Shown: piece after piece, positions 53,701 through 59,690 of the stretch | Layout: each line of letters opens with the position of its first letter | How positions within the stretch are numbered: position 1 is the first letter of the stretch | DNA from: Macrotis lagotis | Taxonomy: Eukaryota; Chordata; Mammalia; Peramelemorphia; Peramelidae | DNA length: 64,000 nucleotides | Assembly (NCBI RefSeq): GCF_037893015.1 | Contig: NC_133658.1 | Coordinates: 286,259,719 to 286,323,718 of the forward strand | Reading direction: 5' to 3' | Made by a program: the position numbers and the translations under genes | Notes under the pieces: model-generated | The model's input: only the letters and a program-made list of their open reading frames with translations | Database searches by the model: none | Told to the model about the DNA's origin: nothing

Positions 53701-55679
53701 CTAGCTGTCCTAAGATAGATGTTTTTAAGTATTCAAATGATTGCTATGTGGAAAATGGATTTGTTTAGCAGTGTGGTGAAATAGAAAGAGGGCTATATCC
53801 AGAATTAGAAAAACTTGAGTTCAAATCCGACCTTTCATTCATGCAATAAACATTTATTAAGTGCCAGACACTATGCTAAGTATTGAGGATACAAAGAGAG
53901 GAGCCTGCAGTCTAATAGTGGAGACAATAAGCAAATTTATACAAAGCAAGTTATGTGCAAGATAAATAGGAAATAATTTGAAGAGACAAAAAGCACTGAT
54001 AGAAAGTGAGAATTTAATTGGGATGTAACAGAAGCCAGGGAGGTTGGTAATCAGAGAGATATCCAGAGAAAATATCCAGAGGTGAGAGGAGGGTCTTGTT
54101 AAAGGAACAGTCAAGAGGCCAGTGTCACTGGATTGAAGAGGATGTGTTATGATGTGTGACCTTATAGAAATCATCTAGTTCTTCATGAGGATAATAATAG
54201 CACTACCTCACAGTTTGAGGATCAAATGTGATCATGTTTGTAAAACAAAACTTAAAATATTATGTAAATGCTTATTATTATTATCATTATCATTATTATT
54301 ATTCTGCTTGACCATAAAGGACAGAAATTCCTAAAATTAGAGCTGCTCAAAGAAATGAAATAGGGTACTAGGTGATTCAGTGGCTAGAGTGCTGGACCAA
54401 AGTTCATCTTCCTGATTTCAAATCTGCCTTGAACACTTATTAGTTATGTGACTTTGGACGATTCACTTTCACCATGTTTACTACATTTTCCTTGTCTATT
54501 ATGATGTGCTGGAGAGAGAGAGAAATGATAAACCCCTTTAGTATCTTTGTCATGAAAACCCAAAATGGGGTCTCAAAAAGTCAGACAAGATTGAAACCAA
54601 TAGCAAGGAAGCAATGGGATGTACTAACTTTTGTGGGGGTGCCAGCAAATACCCCTGAATGTAGGTCCCCAGCAAGGTTGTATGATGACTCATCAAGAAT
54701 GTTGTATAAAGGATATTTCCTCCCCAAAGAGGTTGGACTACAATGTCTCTGAGTCTCAATGATTCCATGAATATCAGTGTGGAATAGGACCTTAGGGATT
54801 ATCTAGTCTAATTTCCTTATTTCACAGAAATTTAATGGAGAATCAAGGGATTTTAATTCTGTTTGGTTACAGTGCTGCTGGTTGCTTGGTCTCAGGGTGT
54901 ATGTTGGTTCACCTTGGAGGAGACTCAGTTCTTTCCTCTCTTACAGAATCCTTTACAGCTGACCATAAGCCCCTGATGGGAGAGGCACCTGAACTCCGGG
55001 GATTCTTTCTTGGCTGTGGCTTCAATAGTGCAGGTAAGAGTCTTAGATCCCTGTTATAATAATTCATAAATGATTACAATGCTCCCCTCTTCAACCCCTT
55101 TGGGAAACAAGTATTATTGCTCCCATTTTTCATCTCCCCTTTCCAAGCTACCAAAGTGCTATTTTGGGGCTTCAGTCTTTCAAAGTTCATGGGCTATTGT
55201 AGGTCCTACCAAGCTAGAAGGCCTTCGGAGGCAGGTAGGTGGAATGTCACTTAATCTCTTCAAGCCTCCATTTCCTCAGCAGTAAAATAAGGAAGTTAGA
55301 CTAAGTCTCTAAGTTCTTTCCACCTCTAAACCTATGACCCTAGAAATATAGATGGACAGATATTTTTCCTTCATTTCCTTTAACCTATCCCTTTACCCCC
55401 CTAATCAATGAAGGCTCCCCAGAGGAGCTGTGGTTTGAAGTTCAGACATCTCCCAACTTGGGAATAGGACACCATATGAGCAGGGGAAGCCATGAAGGTA
55501 GTCCAGAGAGGAAGTAGCTGGGATGGATTGCAGAGTACTGAGAAAGATGAGAAGGACAATATAAGCACATTGCTTTCCTTTTGTCCAGGAATGATGCTGG
55601 GAGGTGGCTGTGGAAAGGAGCTGGCTCACTGGATCATCCATGGTCGCCCAGAGAAAGACATGTATGGCTATGATATCAG
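28419..55679 (+). CDS. SARDH: SARDH, sarcosine dehydrogenase, N-terminal part (nine coding exons, continues past window)
   Basis: SARDH is the mitochondrial-matrix flavoenzyme that demethylates sarcosine to glycine, passing the one-carbon unit to tetrahydrofolate and electrons to ETF. Exons at 28419-28734, 38397-38575, 39728-39907, 41727-41850, 42804-42904, 50162-50266, 50973-51102, 54947-55033 and 55589-55679 join in frame to about 437 residues, closely matching human SARDH from memory. Residues 1-27 are Arg-rich with no acidic residue, a mitochondrial presequence. [10 protein letters not shown] near residue 64 is the Rossmann FAD motif. [10 protein letters not shown] near 98-106 carries the histidine that links FAD covalently in this family (His103 here). 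The C-terminal folate-binding/aminomethyltransferase-like half is not in the window. No stop or frameshift breaks the read part, so the gene looks functional. Confidence 0.97.
28868..29006 (+). repeat. Young poly-A marsupial SINE with 14-bp target duplication
   Basis: GGCGGCTAGGTGGCGTAATG, CACCGGCCCTGGAGTCAGG and an A12 tail are present. AAGTATGGCTGGGG is repeated exactly at 28854-28867 and 29007-29020. It lies only about 130 bp into the SARDH intron after coding exon 1. Confidence 0.92.
29155..29180. repeat. Short (TA)n microsatellite
   Basis: About 11 TA units lie in the first SARDH coding-region intron. Confidence 0.9.
29295..29503 (-). repeat. Marsupial SINE with RTE-like tail (antisense)
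   Basis: GAGTTATTTTCAGTTATGGC, CCCCACTTGGGATTTTCTTG, CACATTTGAACTCACAAAG and CTCTGCCACCTAGCTCCC are the reversed landmarks; the middle is shortened. Confidence 0.82.
29504..29665 (-). mobile_element. LINE-1 3' fragment (antisense)
   Basis: CATGTTCCATTACATTAATA, TACCATAATTTAGTCAGTCA and TTCCCCATTTTCTGGATATA, then GGTTATAAATATTTTTGGAC match the marsupial L1 3' region in reverse. Confidence 0.7.
30628..30792 (-). repeat. Dispersed marsupial SINE-like repeat sharing a LINE tail (antisense), nested
   Basis: AGGTCTCCCATTGTATCCAG, CATATCTGGCCACTGGACCC, AGATGACTCCAGAGGAGAAA and TTTGAGAATGAAGGGTAAAC are seen. A related copy lies at 40715-41120 and a distant one at 16970-17400. Confidence 0.7.
31030..31375 (-). 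mobile_element. LINE-1 3' end (antisense), nested in the L2-like element
   Basis: TTTTTCCCAGTTACATGTAA, TGAGTTCCAAATTCTCTCCC, CATTTCCATAATAGTTATGT and TGTATTCAGACACCATCAG are marsupial L1 3' landmarks in reverse. Confidence 0.75.
31780..32605 (-). mobile_element. LINE-1 ORF2 3' region (antisense) with a nested SINE
   Basis: ATATAATAATATTCCAATAA, TTAGTCATTCTTTAACAAAA, AATGGAATCTCTGAATCAAA, AGTCCTACCAACAGTATATT and TTGTTCATATCCTTTAATTA follow the L1 3' end backwards. A poly-A SINE (31955-32098) interrupts it. Confidence 0.8.
31955..32098 (-). repeat. Poly-A marsupial SINE (antisense), nested in L1
   Basis: AAGGCAATGGGGTTAAGTGA, TTTGAACTCAGGTCCTCCTG and GAGCCACCTAGCTGCCCC are present. TTTCTGTCTTTTTAAA before and TTTCTTTCTTTAAA after it look like its target duplication. 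Confidence 0.88.
32640..33790 (-). mobile_element. L2-type LINE, long antisense fragment
   Basis: The minus strand holds a 215-codon frame (32591-33238) with L2-like words such as [20 protein letters not shown] and [13 protein letters not shown]. The plus strand reads GGAATCATCTGCATAGAGAT, CATAGAGTACAACCAGG and CAGTATCATATGCTGCAGAG, typical of reversed L2 ORF/3' UTR. A GA-rich tract at 33455-33560 is embedded. It is dead. Confidence 0.65.
33455..33560. repeat. GA-rich purine tract
   Basis: About 100 nt are almost purely purine, with repeating GAA/GGA units (GAGGAGGAAGAGGAGGAGGA). Confidence 0.9.
33800..34290 (+). mobile_element. L2-type LINE 3' end, sense
   Basis: GGCACTCAAAACCCTTTATA, TTACCCCTGACTCCC, CTTCTTTCAAGTCCCACATT and GATTATGAGCTCCTTGAGGG with CAGGGACAGTCTTTTGTCTG run in L2 order to the 3' terminus. 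It abuts the antisense L2 at 32640-33790 head to head. Confidence 0.75.
34304..34350. repeat. (TG)n/(TATG)n microsatellite
   Basis: Mixed TGTGTG and TATG units lie directly after the L2 terminus. Confidence 0.9.
34690..35330 (-). mobile_element. L2-type LINE (antisense)
   Basis: CATTTATTAAGTGTTACTGG, TGTCCTCAGGGAGCTTACTT, AGGAAAGGTTTCTTGTAGAG and AACTGAGACCTGAAAGAAGC read from the reversed 3' terminus inward. Confidence 0.75.
35570..36375 (+). repeat. RTE-tailed marsupial SINE split in two by an insertion
   Basis: The head (AGAGTGGATAGAGTGC, GGAAGGTTCATCTT) is at about 35570-35630. The missing half resumes at about 36203 (TGTTGACCCTGAACAAGTCA, CAAAAATCTTTGCCAAGAAA). About 570 bp of unrelated sequence lies between. 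Confidence 0.6.
35630..36203 (-). mobile_element. Probable solo LTR of an endogenous retrovirus-like element (antisense)
   Basis: Read on the minus strand, the insert has a TATA-like GGCTATAAAACTGG (near 35937-35950), a CT-rich tract and a poly-A signal (AATAAAATCC, near 35721), in the order expected for an LTR. TGT...ACA termini are possible at about 35702 and 36189. No internal retroviral genes adjoin it, so a solo LTR is likely. It is younger than the SINE it splits. The exact borders and family are not established. Confidence 0.45.
36738..36766. repeat. (TTTTG)n microsatellite
   Basis: About five TTTTG units lie in the SARDH intron after coding exon 1. Confidence 0.9.
36800..37560 (-). 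mobile_element. Possible LINE-1 ORF1 region (antisense), interrupted by a MAR1-like SINE
   Basis: Minus-strand pieces such as [20 protein letters not shown] and [20 protein letters not shown] resemble the coiled-coil of L1 ORF1. A MAR1-like SINE at 37030-37235 (ATGAATAGAAATGTCTTCAG, TGATGAAATCACAGGTTTGG) lies between. Similarity is by eye only. Confidence 0.35.
38397..38575 (+). CDS. SARDH: SARDH coding exon 2
   Basis: The exon is 179 nt, acceptor TCTTCCTATCAG, donor GTAGGT. It encodes [40 protein letters not shown] and [19 protein letters not shown]. It matches the human enzyme almost residue for residue. A long (CT)n tract follows in the intron from about 38685. Confidence 0.97.
38685..38806. 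repeat. (CT)n pyrimidine tract
   Basis: An imperfect C/T region becomes a pure CT run at about 38751-38794. It starts about 110 bp after SARDH coding exon 2. Frames through it are low-complexity artefacts. Confidence 0.95.
38830..39727. other. SARDH intron, no recognised feature
   Basis: The sequence is unique-looking and AT-rich. No exon, RNA gene or named repeat was seen. Confidence 0.5.
39728..39907 (+). CDS. SARDH: SARDH coding exon 3
   Basis: The exon is 180 nt, phase 0 both ends, acceptor TTATCTTACCCTTAG, donor GTATGA. It encodes [40 protein letters not shown] and [28 protein letters not shown] is a conserved segment of the DAO-type oxidase fold shared with dimethylglycine dehydrogenase. 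Confidence 0.97.
40715..41120 (-). repeat. Dispersed marsupial SINE-like repeat (antisense), split by an L1 insertion
   Basis: ACCTGAGACCTGGGAAAAAC, CTCCCACTGCATCCTGGGCC and AATCCAGTTCACTTGCCAGC form one part. GATATCAAAGATCATTTTTG with ACAAAGGGTGAACAA forms the rest, beyond the insertion at 40903-41057. Confidence 0.75.
40890..41070 (+). mobile_element. 5'-truncated LINE-1 3' end with 13-bp target duplication
   Basis: AAGACATGATCCT occurs at 40890-40902 and again at 41058-41070. Between them is ACCAATGTAAAGACTAAGAG, a G-rich stretch (40985-41003), AAAATTGTAAAACTCAAATA and an A-tail: the extreme 3' end of a marsupial L1. The copy is only about 155 bp. Confidence 0.9.
41140..41345 (+). repeat. 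tRNA-headed marsupial SINE with MIR-like tail
   Basis: TCAGGAAGATCTGTGTTTCA, TTACTAGTTAAGAGACCC and AATAATAACACTTACCTCAC, TTTTATAAATGCTAATTATT follow the family order. The head is lost. Confidence 0.6.
41727..41850 (+). CDS. SARDH: SARDH coding exon 4
   Basis: The exon is 124 nt, with an unusually pyrimidine-poor acceptor (TTGAATACTAG) and donor GTGGGA. It encodes [35 protein letters not shown] and CVVNCAG. VVNCAG is the second FAD-contacting motif of this oxidase family. VAAVDTDY differs from human VAGVETQH, a variable surface segment. Confidence 0.96.
42804..42904 (+). CDS. SARDH: SARDH coding exon 5
   Basis: The exon is 101 nt, acceptor TTTTACTACCAG, donor GTGAGT. It encodes [20 protein letters not shown] and [13 protein letters not shown], continuing the conserved NCAGVWA motif split by the preceding intron. 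Confidence 0.96.
42955..43095 (+). repeat. SINE with MIR-like tail
   Basis: AATAATAGCACCTACTTCCC, AGGGCTGTGAGGATCAACTT and AGTGTTTTGCAAATCTCAAA, ACCATATAAATGTAAACTAG are present just after SARDH coding exon 5. Confidence 0.7.
43100..44380. other. SARDH intron, mostly unclassified
   Basis: One weak L2-like antisense trace lies near 43375-43440 (TATCCCTGTCCACAAAGAG). 43560-43900 is repeat-poor. No exon was seen. Confidence 0.4.
44385..44815 (-). mobile_element. LINE-1 3' end (antisense)
   Basis: TTACAATTAAATGTTAAGAT, TATTGGTTGTGCTGTGAAAG, GAATCAGAACAAAAGGGAAA, GTATGCTTTGGTCTACATTC and TCTGCTCATTTCACTCC are the reversed marsupial L1 3' landmarks. Confidence 0.85.
45238..45312. repeat. (GGAA)n purine tract
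   Basis: Repeated GGAA/GAAA units lie in the SARDH intron, directly before an L2-like fossil (AACATTATTGATTGCCTAGT). Confidence 0.9.
45540..45920 (+). repeat. L2 3' terminus and CR1/L3-like fragment
   Basis: AGACAGTAAGCTTCTTTAGG and TTTGTATCCCCAGTGTTTAG (45560-45660) are an L2 end. TGGACTAAATGATCTCTAAG and TTCCCTCTATAAAATGCTGT (45810-45915) look like an L3/CR1 end. Confidence 0.6.
46305..46550 (+). repeat. tRNA-headed marsupial SINE with MIR-like tail
   Basis: GAAGCAGCTAGGTGGGTCAT, GAGCTCAAATCCAACTTCAG, CTCAGGGTTGTTGTGATATC and AAGTGCTTTGTAAACTTTAA cover head to tail. The preceding 46075-46190 holds an antisense L2 terminus. Confidence 0.8.
46560..47810. other. SARDH intron, largely repeat-poor
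   Basis: 46690-46915 is comparatively GC-rich and unique, with an NFI-like half-site pair (TTGGCAGGCTGCCCTGGCAG). 47600-47780 holds weak L2-like antisense words (CCTGCCCTCAAGGAACTCTC). No exon was seen. Confidence 0.4.
47815..48100. repeat. Unclassified repeat RB, copy 1
   Basis: GTCATTTCCATTAACAAAAT, GCAAGAACTTTCCTTTCTG, CTTCCCAGGATGATG, ATCAGAGTCTGAGG and GGTTTGACTT appear in the same order in copy 2 at 63465-63725. The family is not recognised. Confidence 0.55.
48170..48960 (-). mobile_element. L2-type LINE fragments (antisense), including two 3' termini
   Basis: 48180-48440 is reversed L2 ORF/3' UTR (GCAGAACATTCCATTCTCTG). 48600-48735 (AACATTTATTAAATGCCAAT, TCCTCAGGGAGCTTACACTC) and 48800-48960 (CATTTATTAAGAACTTGCTA, CCTTTGACCTCAAGGGATTG) are two separate reversed 3' termini. 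Confidence 0.7.
48965..49660. other. SARDH intron, repeat-poor
   Basis: There is no named repeat or exon. GATCGTGCTGCAATCTTTAA and neighbouring unique sequence could be regulatory, but nothing here proves it. Confidence 0.4.
49660..49818. repeat. AT-rich palindromic tract with a long-armed hairpin
   Basis: A near-perfect TA/TG palindrome (49664-49722, centred on TGCATGCA) is followed by inverted arms AACTTGCCTTGCA (49723-49735) and TGCAAGGCAAGGTT (49805-49818), with matching TTTTATATA/TATATAAAG further in. The loop is almost pure A/T. Confidence 0.85.
50028..50068. repeat. (GA)n/(GACA)n purine tract
   Basis: GAGAGAGAGACAGAGAGACA-type units lie about 95 bp upstream of SARDH coding exon 6. 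Confidence 0.92.
50162..50266 (+). CDS. SARDH: SARDH coding exon 6
   Basis: The exon is 105 nt, phase 0 both ends. A pure pyrimidine run (TTTCTTTCTTTCTTTTTGTAG) precedes it and GTGAGT follows. It encodes [20 protein letters not shown] and [15 protein letters not shown]. Human differs only at S/A in GGYESNP as I recall. Confidence 0.97.
50973..51102 (+). CDS. SARDH: SARDH coding exon 7
   Basis: The exon is 130 nt, acceptor CTGTTTCTGCAG, donor GTAAGT. It encodes [38 protein letters not shown] and TVCGP, ending on one base of the next glutamate codon. Confidence 0.97.
51933..52069 (-). repeat. Poly-A marsupial SINE (antisense) with target duplication
   Basis: GGCAATGGGGTTAAGTGACC, TTTGAACTCAGGTCCTCCTG and TGCACTACCTAG are the reversed family. 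GAATCTCATACTTT (51920-51933) and GAATCCCATACTTT (52070-52083) flank it with one mismatch. It inserted in an older antisense MIR (51780-51930). Confidence 0.88.
52100..53550. other. SARDH intron, nothing firmly recognised
   Basis: A degraded MIR-like antisense piece lies at 52150-52290. The rest has no exon or nameable repeat. Confidence 0.4.
53555..53712 (-). repeat. Poly-A marsupial SINE (antisense)
   Basis: AAGGTAATAGGGTTAAGTGA, ATCACACAGCTAGGCAATAA, TTTGAACTCATGTCTTCCTG and GCACCACCTAGCTGTCC are present. Confidence 0.88.
53835..54140 (-). mobile_element. L2-type LINE (antisense)
   Basis: AATAAACATTTATTAAGTGC, CAGACACTATGCTAAGTATT, AACAGAAGCCAGGGAGG and AGAGGCCAGTGTCACTGGAT follow reversed L2 order. 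A MIR-tailed SINE (54160-54290) and a TTA run follow. Confidence 0.7.
54365..54760 (+). repeat. RTE-tailed SINE followed by CR1/L3-like fragment
   Basis: 54365-54600 is a SINE (GGTGATTCAGTGGCTAGAGT, CTTTGTCATGAAAACCCAAA). 54610-54765 has L3/CR1-like words (TGATGACTCATCAAGAATGT, CAAAGAGGTTGGACTACAAT). Confidence 0.6.
54947..55033 (+). CDS. SARDH: SARDH coding exon 8
   Basis: The exon is 87 nt, acceptor CCTCTCTTACAG, donor GTAAGA. It encodes [20 protein letters not shown] and [10 protein letters not shown]. FTxDHxPxxGExP is the conserved C-terminal FAD/substrate motif of sarcosine and dimethylglycine dehydrogenases. Confidence 0.97.
55589..55679 (+). CDS. SARDH: SARDH coding exon 9, with a predicted GC donor
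   Basis: The acceptor TTTTGTCCAG precedes 55589. It encodes [20 protein letters not shown] and EKDMYGYDI plus the first two bases of an arginine codon. The next six bases after ATCAG are GCAAGT, the strong consensus of GC-AG introns, and that boundary gives the human-like DIR. A GT donor three codon positions later (CAA|GTATTC) would add a glutamine and is a poorer match. The following exon (human ...RFHHSLTDHPRW) is not in the window. Confidence 0.93.
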
Positions 55680-55792
55680 GCAAGTATTCTCCTTCCCTCC
55701 TTCCTACTCTTACATTCTGCTGGAATTTAACTAATTCACTTTAACAAATATTTACTGTGTATCTACTGCTCAACTGGGGACTATGACCTCAA

Positions 55793-55870
55793 TGATTGAT
55801 GATGATGATGATGGCAATGAATATGATGATGACAGTGGTAATGATGACAATGATGTCAATAATTACCTAA
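55793..55870. repeat. (GAT)n imperfect microsatellite
   Basis: Repeated GATGAT/AATGAT triplets lie about 110 bp after SARDH coding exon 9. Confidence 0.9.
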
Positions 55871-55959
55871 TGTTAGTTGACAGGGTTCAGAGTATCCTTT
55901 TCAGATAAGGAAAATGAGGTCTAGAGAAGAAGTACAATGAAATGTCCAGCTCATTTCAC

Positions 55960-56460
55960 TACAGAATCCCCAGCTCTAACAGTGAAAACCAGATCTGGAG
56001 GAGATGACTCTCAAGCTAGGCTTTGAAGGAAAAGAAGTAGTAGAATTCATACATGGGGGATAGTCTACACAAAGCCAAAGAAATAGAAGAGGACAGGACA
56101 AGATCAGAGAAGAAGCAGTCCAATTTTACTAGAATTTAGAGTGTGTAAAGGATAATAATGCTAAATTAAAGCTGGGAAAAGTAAGCTGAAGCAGATTTCA
56201 AAGAATCTTAAGTGCTGGGATAAGGAGTTTATATGTTATCTTAGAGGGGATAGGATATATGGGTAGAGGTGTTGAGTAGAGAGGTGACAGGGTCAGACAA
56301 TTAAAAAGATTAGAAGGGAAGCTATTTGAATAGATGGATCAAAGAAGGAATCATCTAGAGGTCAGAATAATAATTAGGAGGCTATTATAATATTCCAGGT
56401 CAGATGTGATGCAGGTCTAAGCTAAGATAGTAGTCTGAATAGAGGTACAAACAGTTATAA
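55960..56460 (-). mobile_element. L2-type LINE (antisense)
   Basis: GACTCTCAAGCTAGGCTTTG, AGGGGATAGGATATATGG, GACAGGGTCAGACAATTAAA, GGAGGCTATTATAATATTCC and AGGTCAGATGTGATGCAGG follow reversed L2 ORF2 order. Confidence 0.75.
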
Positions 56461-56869
56461 GAAGTGAGGGCTATTTGATCCATATTAGATAGAGGGGAAA
56501 TTATTTCCCTTAATATTACTTTGCGGGGGGGGGTGACTAGAGAATCATAGGATTATAAAGTATGACTTTTGGATCACATCTTTTTCTAAGTCCTCAGTAT
56601 TCTCATCTGTAAAATTGAGGGGCTTGAATTCTGAAGTCCCTCCTGGTTTTGGATTTGTGATCTTATGATTAGAATTGGAAAAGACATTAGAAATTTATCT
56701 CATCCAAAGTATTTTATAGGTGAGGAAACTGAGACCCAAGGAAGTGGGGCTCATGGCACCACAAATATAGTAGTAAAGGTCTGTAGGGGAAAACCTGTTG
56801 CAAACCAGTGTTCCTCTTCCCTTTTTACCTACAGTTAAAGAAGGAAAGAAATATTTTTTTGAATAATGG

Positions 56870-57480
56870 TTGTAATTAGGCCTTGTTGGAAGGGATTTGT
56901 ATTCCCCACTTACTTAGGTCAGGATGCTAACAAGGCTGGTGGGCATTTTGTAAGTCAGTCAGAACCCAGATGTCTGGAACCTGGGGGCACGGGTGCTGAA
57001 CTTCTCATGGGGTGATACACTAGCTGACTGTGTTTTCTCTCTTGGAAAAGCCAAATCAATTACACTTAATAGTTTTAATGAATTTACGCATTTGGTTTAT
57101 CTCATTGCCTTCATTATTGCAAACAGCCTCTGTTGGACAAGAGAGATTGAAGTGACGGCTGGGCCACAATAATTAGATTGGCTCATGTTGTTCAATCAGG
57201 GCTCTGCCTAATCCCCTAAATTGATAGCAGAGATGACTGATCCAATTGAAGCAGCATCTCTGAAGCAGCAGTCCCTGCTCTATCTTCCTACCCCCTAACC
57301 TTCCATCCCTTTCCTAGCTAGACTACTGATGTGATTATCTGCATAATATACATCACCTTTAGGGAGAGGGGCTGCTCCTCACTCCTTCCCCCACAGCCCC
57401 AACTTATATGGAAAGATAAAAGTGTCTGGCAGCCTTTCTGCTGCCCCCATCCTACTGCAGCCCCACTAGAAACACAGAAT
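56870..57480. other. Repeat-poor intronic tract, candidate regulatory element
   Basis: No recognised repeat covers this part of the SARDH intron, although both sides are repeat-dense. It holds homeodomain-type words (CAATTACACTTAATAG, AATAATTAGATTGG, CCTAATCC) and paired CAATCA/GATTGG words. That is suggestive of an enhancer but not proof. Confidence 0.3.
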
Positions 57481-57629
57481 AAAAGAACCTAGAGCACAAG
57501 CAGTTACTTGCCAGCAGGGGGCTGTCTGAGGACAGTGACGTCCTGAACTATTAAGAAGTCTGTCTTTTTGGAACATAAGAAACAGTTATGGAGTTAATAT
57601 GCTGCAGGGTCGTCCTATCCTGCTAACCT

Positions 57630-57714
57630 AGGTCAAAGAATGTCAGAGGTGGGAAGGATCTTGGAACATAAAAATGCAAATTTGAAGGAGCTGGAATGAC
57701 AGAGCTAGAAGAAC

Positions 57715-57768
<54 letters not shown>

Positions 57769-58215
57769 GCATTCATATAGCTCTTTAAGGTTTCCAAAGT
57801 GCCTTATAAATACTATCTCATTTGTCACAACTTTGGGAAATAGGTGTGTCCAGCACTAGACCCTGAATCTGAATGCAGGTTTTCCTGAACTCAGGTCTAT
57901 TGTTCTATCTATTGAGCCACCAAGCTGACTCAGAACCTAGAGCAATGAATGTCAAGATTAGAAGGATCCTTAGATCAGAGAACATAGAATATCACAGAGA
58001 TTCTTGGAACATAGGTCTTAGGAACAGAACAGAGAATATCAGCAATGGATTGGCTATTGGAACATGAAATGCCAAAGCTGGAAAGTTCCTTAGAACAAAG
58101 AATGCAAAACTTCAGAGCTGGAATGGCCCTTGGAACATGGAATGCCAAAGCTGGAAAGGTCCTTAGAACAAAGAATGCAGAACATCTGGGCTGGAATGGC
58201 CCTTGGGACAACCTA
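57630..58215. repeat. Minisatellite of about 34-bp units derived from a SINE-like segment
   Basis: GGAACATGGAATGCCAAAGC, TGGAAAGGTCCTTAGAACAA, AGAATGCAGAACATCTGGGC and GGAATGGCCCTTGGAACATG recur. The unit (aaGAATGnnnAgctGGAA-ggnCCTTaga) resembles the 5' part of the antisense MIR-like SINEs elsewhere in the window. The clean part is 57950-58215; older units near 57630-57710 are separated by the (TAA)n run. Confidence 0.75.
57715..57769. repeat. (TAA)n microsatellite
   Basis: About 18 perfect TAA units lie inside the minisatellite region. Confidence 0.97.
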
Positions 58216-58439
58216 ACATAGACTGAGCTTAGAGCATAGAAACAGCTGTGAATTCTATAGCTCCCATTTCTATAGTGAGTTAAGGCTCACAAAGCTCTTT
58301 TCTCTCAACAAACCTGTGAGGTACATAGAATGCTAGAGCTTGGAAGAAGACTTTGGAGATTATTTAGTGAAACAGGTCATTTACCAGATGGGGAAATCAG
58401 TGCAGAGGCCCTGAAGGGGGAGGGGATGACTTGCCCCAG

Positions 58440-59080
58440 GTCAGACAGTGGGAAAGCTGTGACTAGACACGGTCTGGCTGGGTCACCCTAAACCCCCACC
58501 CACACCCCCTCCAAAACACACAGACTCACTGCCAGGACCAATATTGGGCCCAGCAGCTCCACCCAGCCTCTTAGAGAACACCCCCACATCAGGAGTTCTC
58601 TATCCTCAAACAGCTCCCTTTCTTTCCTACACTGAAATATTTACATGCCAACGTTTTAAGAGAATAAAATATTTAAACCTGTCTTGTAGCTGCGGGGGAA
58701 GCAGCTGCTACTGCTCAAAACTGGTTGTCCTGGTCTGATATTATTGAATTTCAAGAGAGCTGAAAGCAATATAGATTAGGACCCAGATCCCCGAGAGCTC
58801 TTCATACAGATCTGTGACCCCAATGGCTCAAAAAGCACTGGGGCAAAGCCATCTTCAGTAGCCCTGGACATTAATATAGCTGCCTTTGTTTCTCAGACCT
58901 TGGTCTCCTTTCTCACAATCTGCTAACAACTTCCACCCTCCTTCCCCTAAACCCAAGCTGCTCATACTTATAAGTCTGTAGCACCTTTCATCCCTTGCTT
59001 GGGGAGCCCTGAAAACATTAATACCAGCTGCCTGCACTTGGGAGTTTTCATCTGCTAATTATATCTTTTATCTCTTGGTG
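58440..59080. other. Second repeat-poor intronic tract, candidate regulatory element
   Basis: The sequence is unique, with forkhead-like AAATATTTACATG, a C-rich block (58490-58515) and an AGCTGCGGGGGAAGCAGCTG near-palindrome (58688-58707). It is bounded by the minisatellite and by MIR-like repeats from 59390. Its function is unknown. Confidence 0.3.
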
Positions 59081-59384
59081 CTTATTGTCTTTAAAAAAAA
59101 ATTCTTTTTAAAGAAAGTGGAGCTCTATTCACAGTCTGGTTTTTCATAGCAATAGTGCCTCTCTCAAAAAGCAGATCTCACCATCTCTGCAACAGTAAAA
59201 CTCACAGATGGTGAGCCTATCCAAAATAGAATATGGGGAGGTCATGGTCATCCAGTTTCTAATGTCTTGTCCAGGCTATTAGAGAAGGGAAAGTGAGTTT
59301 CCTAAGATCGTTCAGTTATCTAGAAGCCAGCCCTAGAGAAGAACTATTTCTGTAGTGAATGACATTAGATATTTTTTAGAAGGG

Positions 59385-59690
59385 TAGATTTTGAGCTGGA
59401 AGGAATATAGAGGCCATCTAGTCTAGTTCCCTCATTTTACATATGAGGAAACTGAGGCCCATGGAGGCTAGCAGGTAAGCATCAGAGGTGGGACCTGAAA
59501 CCAGATCTTTGGACTCTATAATCACTGCTTTTTATACTGTATCCCACTGCTCAATCCAAATCTTTAATTTTACAGATAAGGAAACTGAGGAACAGAGAGG
59601 TTGGCTAAGTTGCCTAGGTCAAATAGGGAATAAATAAATTATTAAGGATTCAAACTCAGCTCTTCTCCCTAGGAATCAAGCATTTGAAAT
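59385..59690 (-). repeat. Two MIR-like SINEs (antisense)
   Basis: TTTTACATATGAGGAAACTG with GCATCAGAGGTGGGACCTGA (59385-59545), then AATTTTACAGATAAGGAAAC with GTTGCCTAGGTCAAATAGG (59560-59690). Confidence 0.7.
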
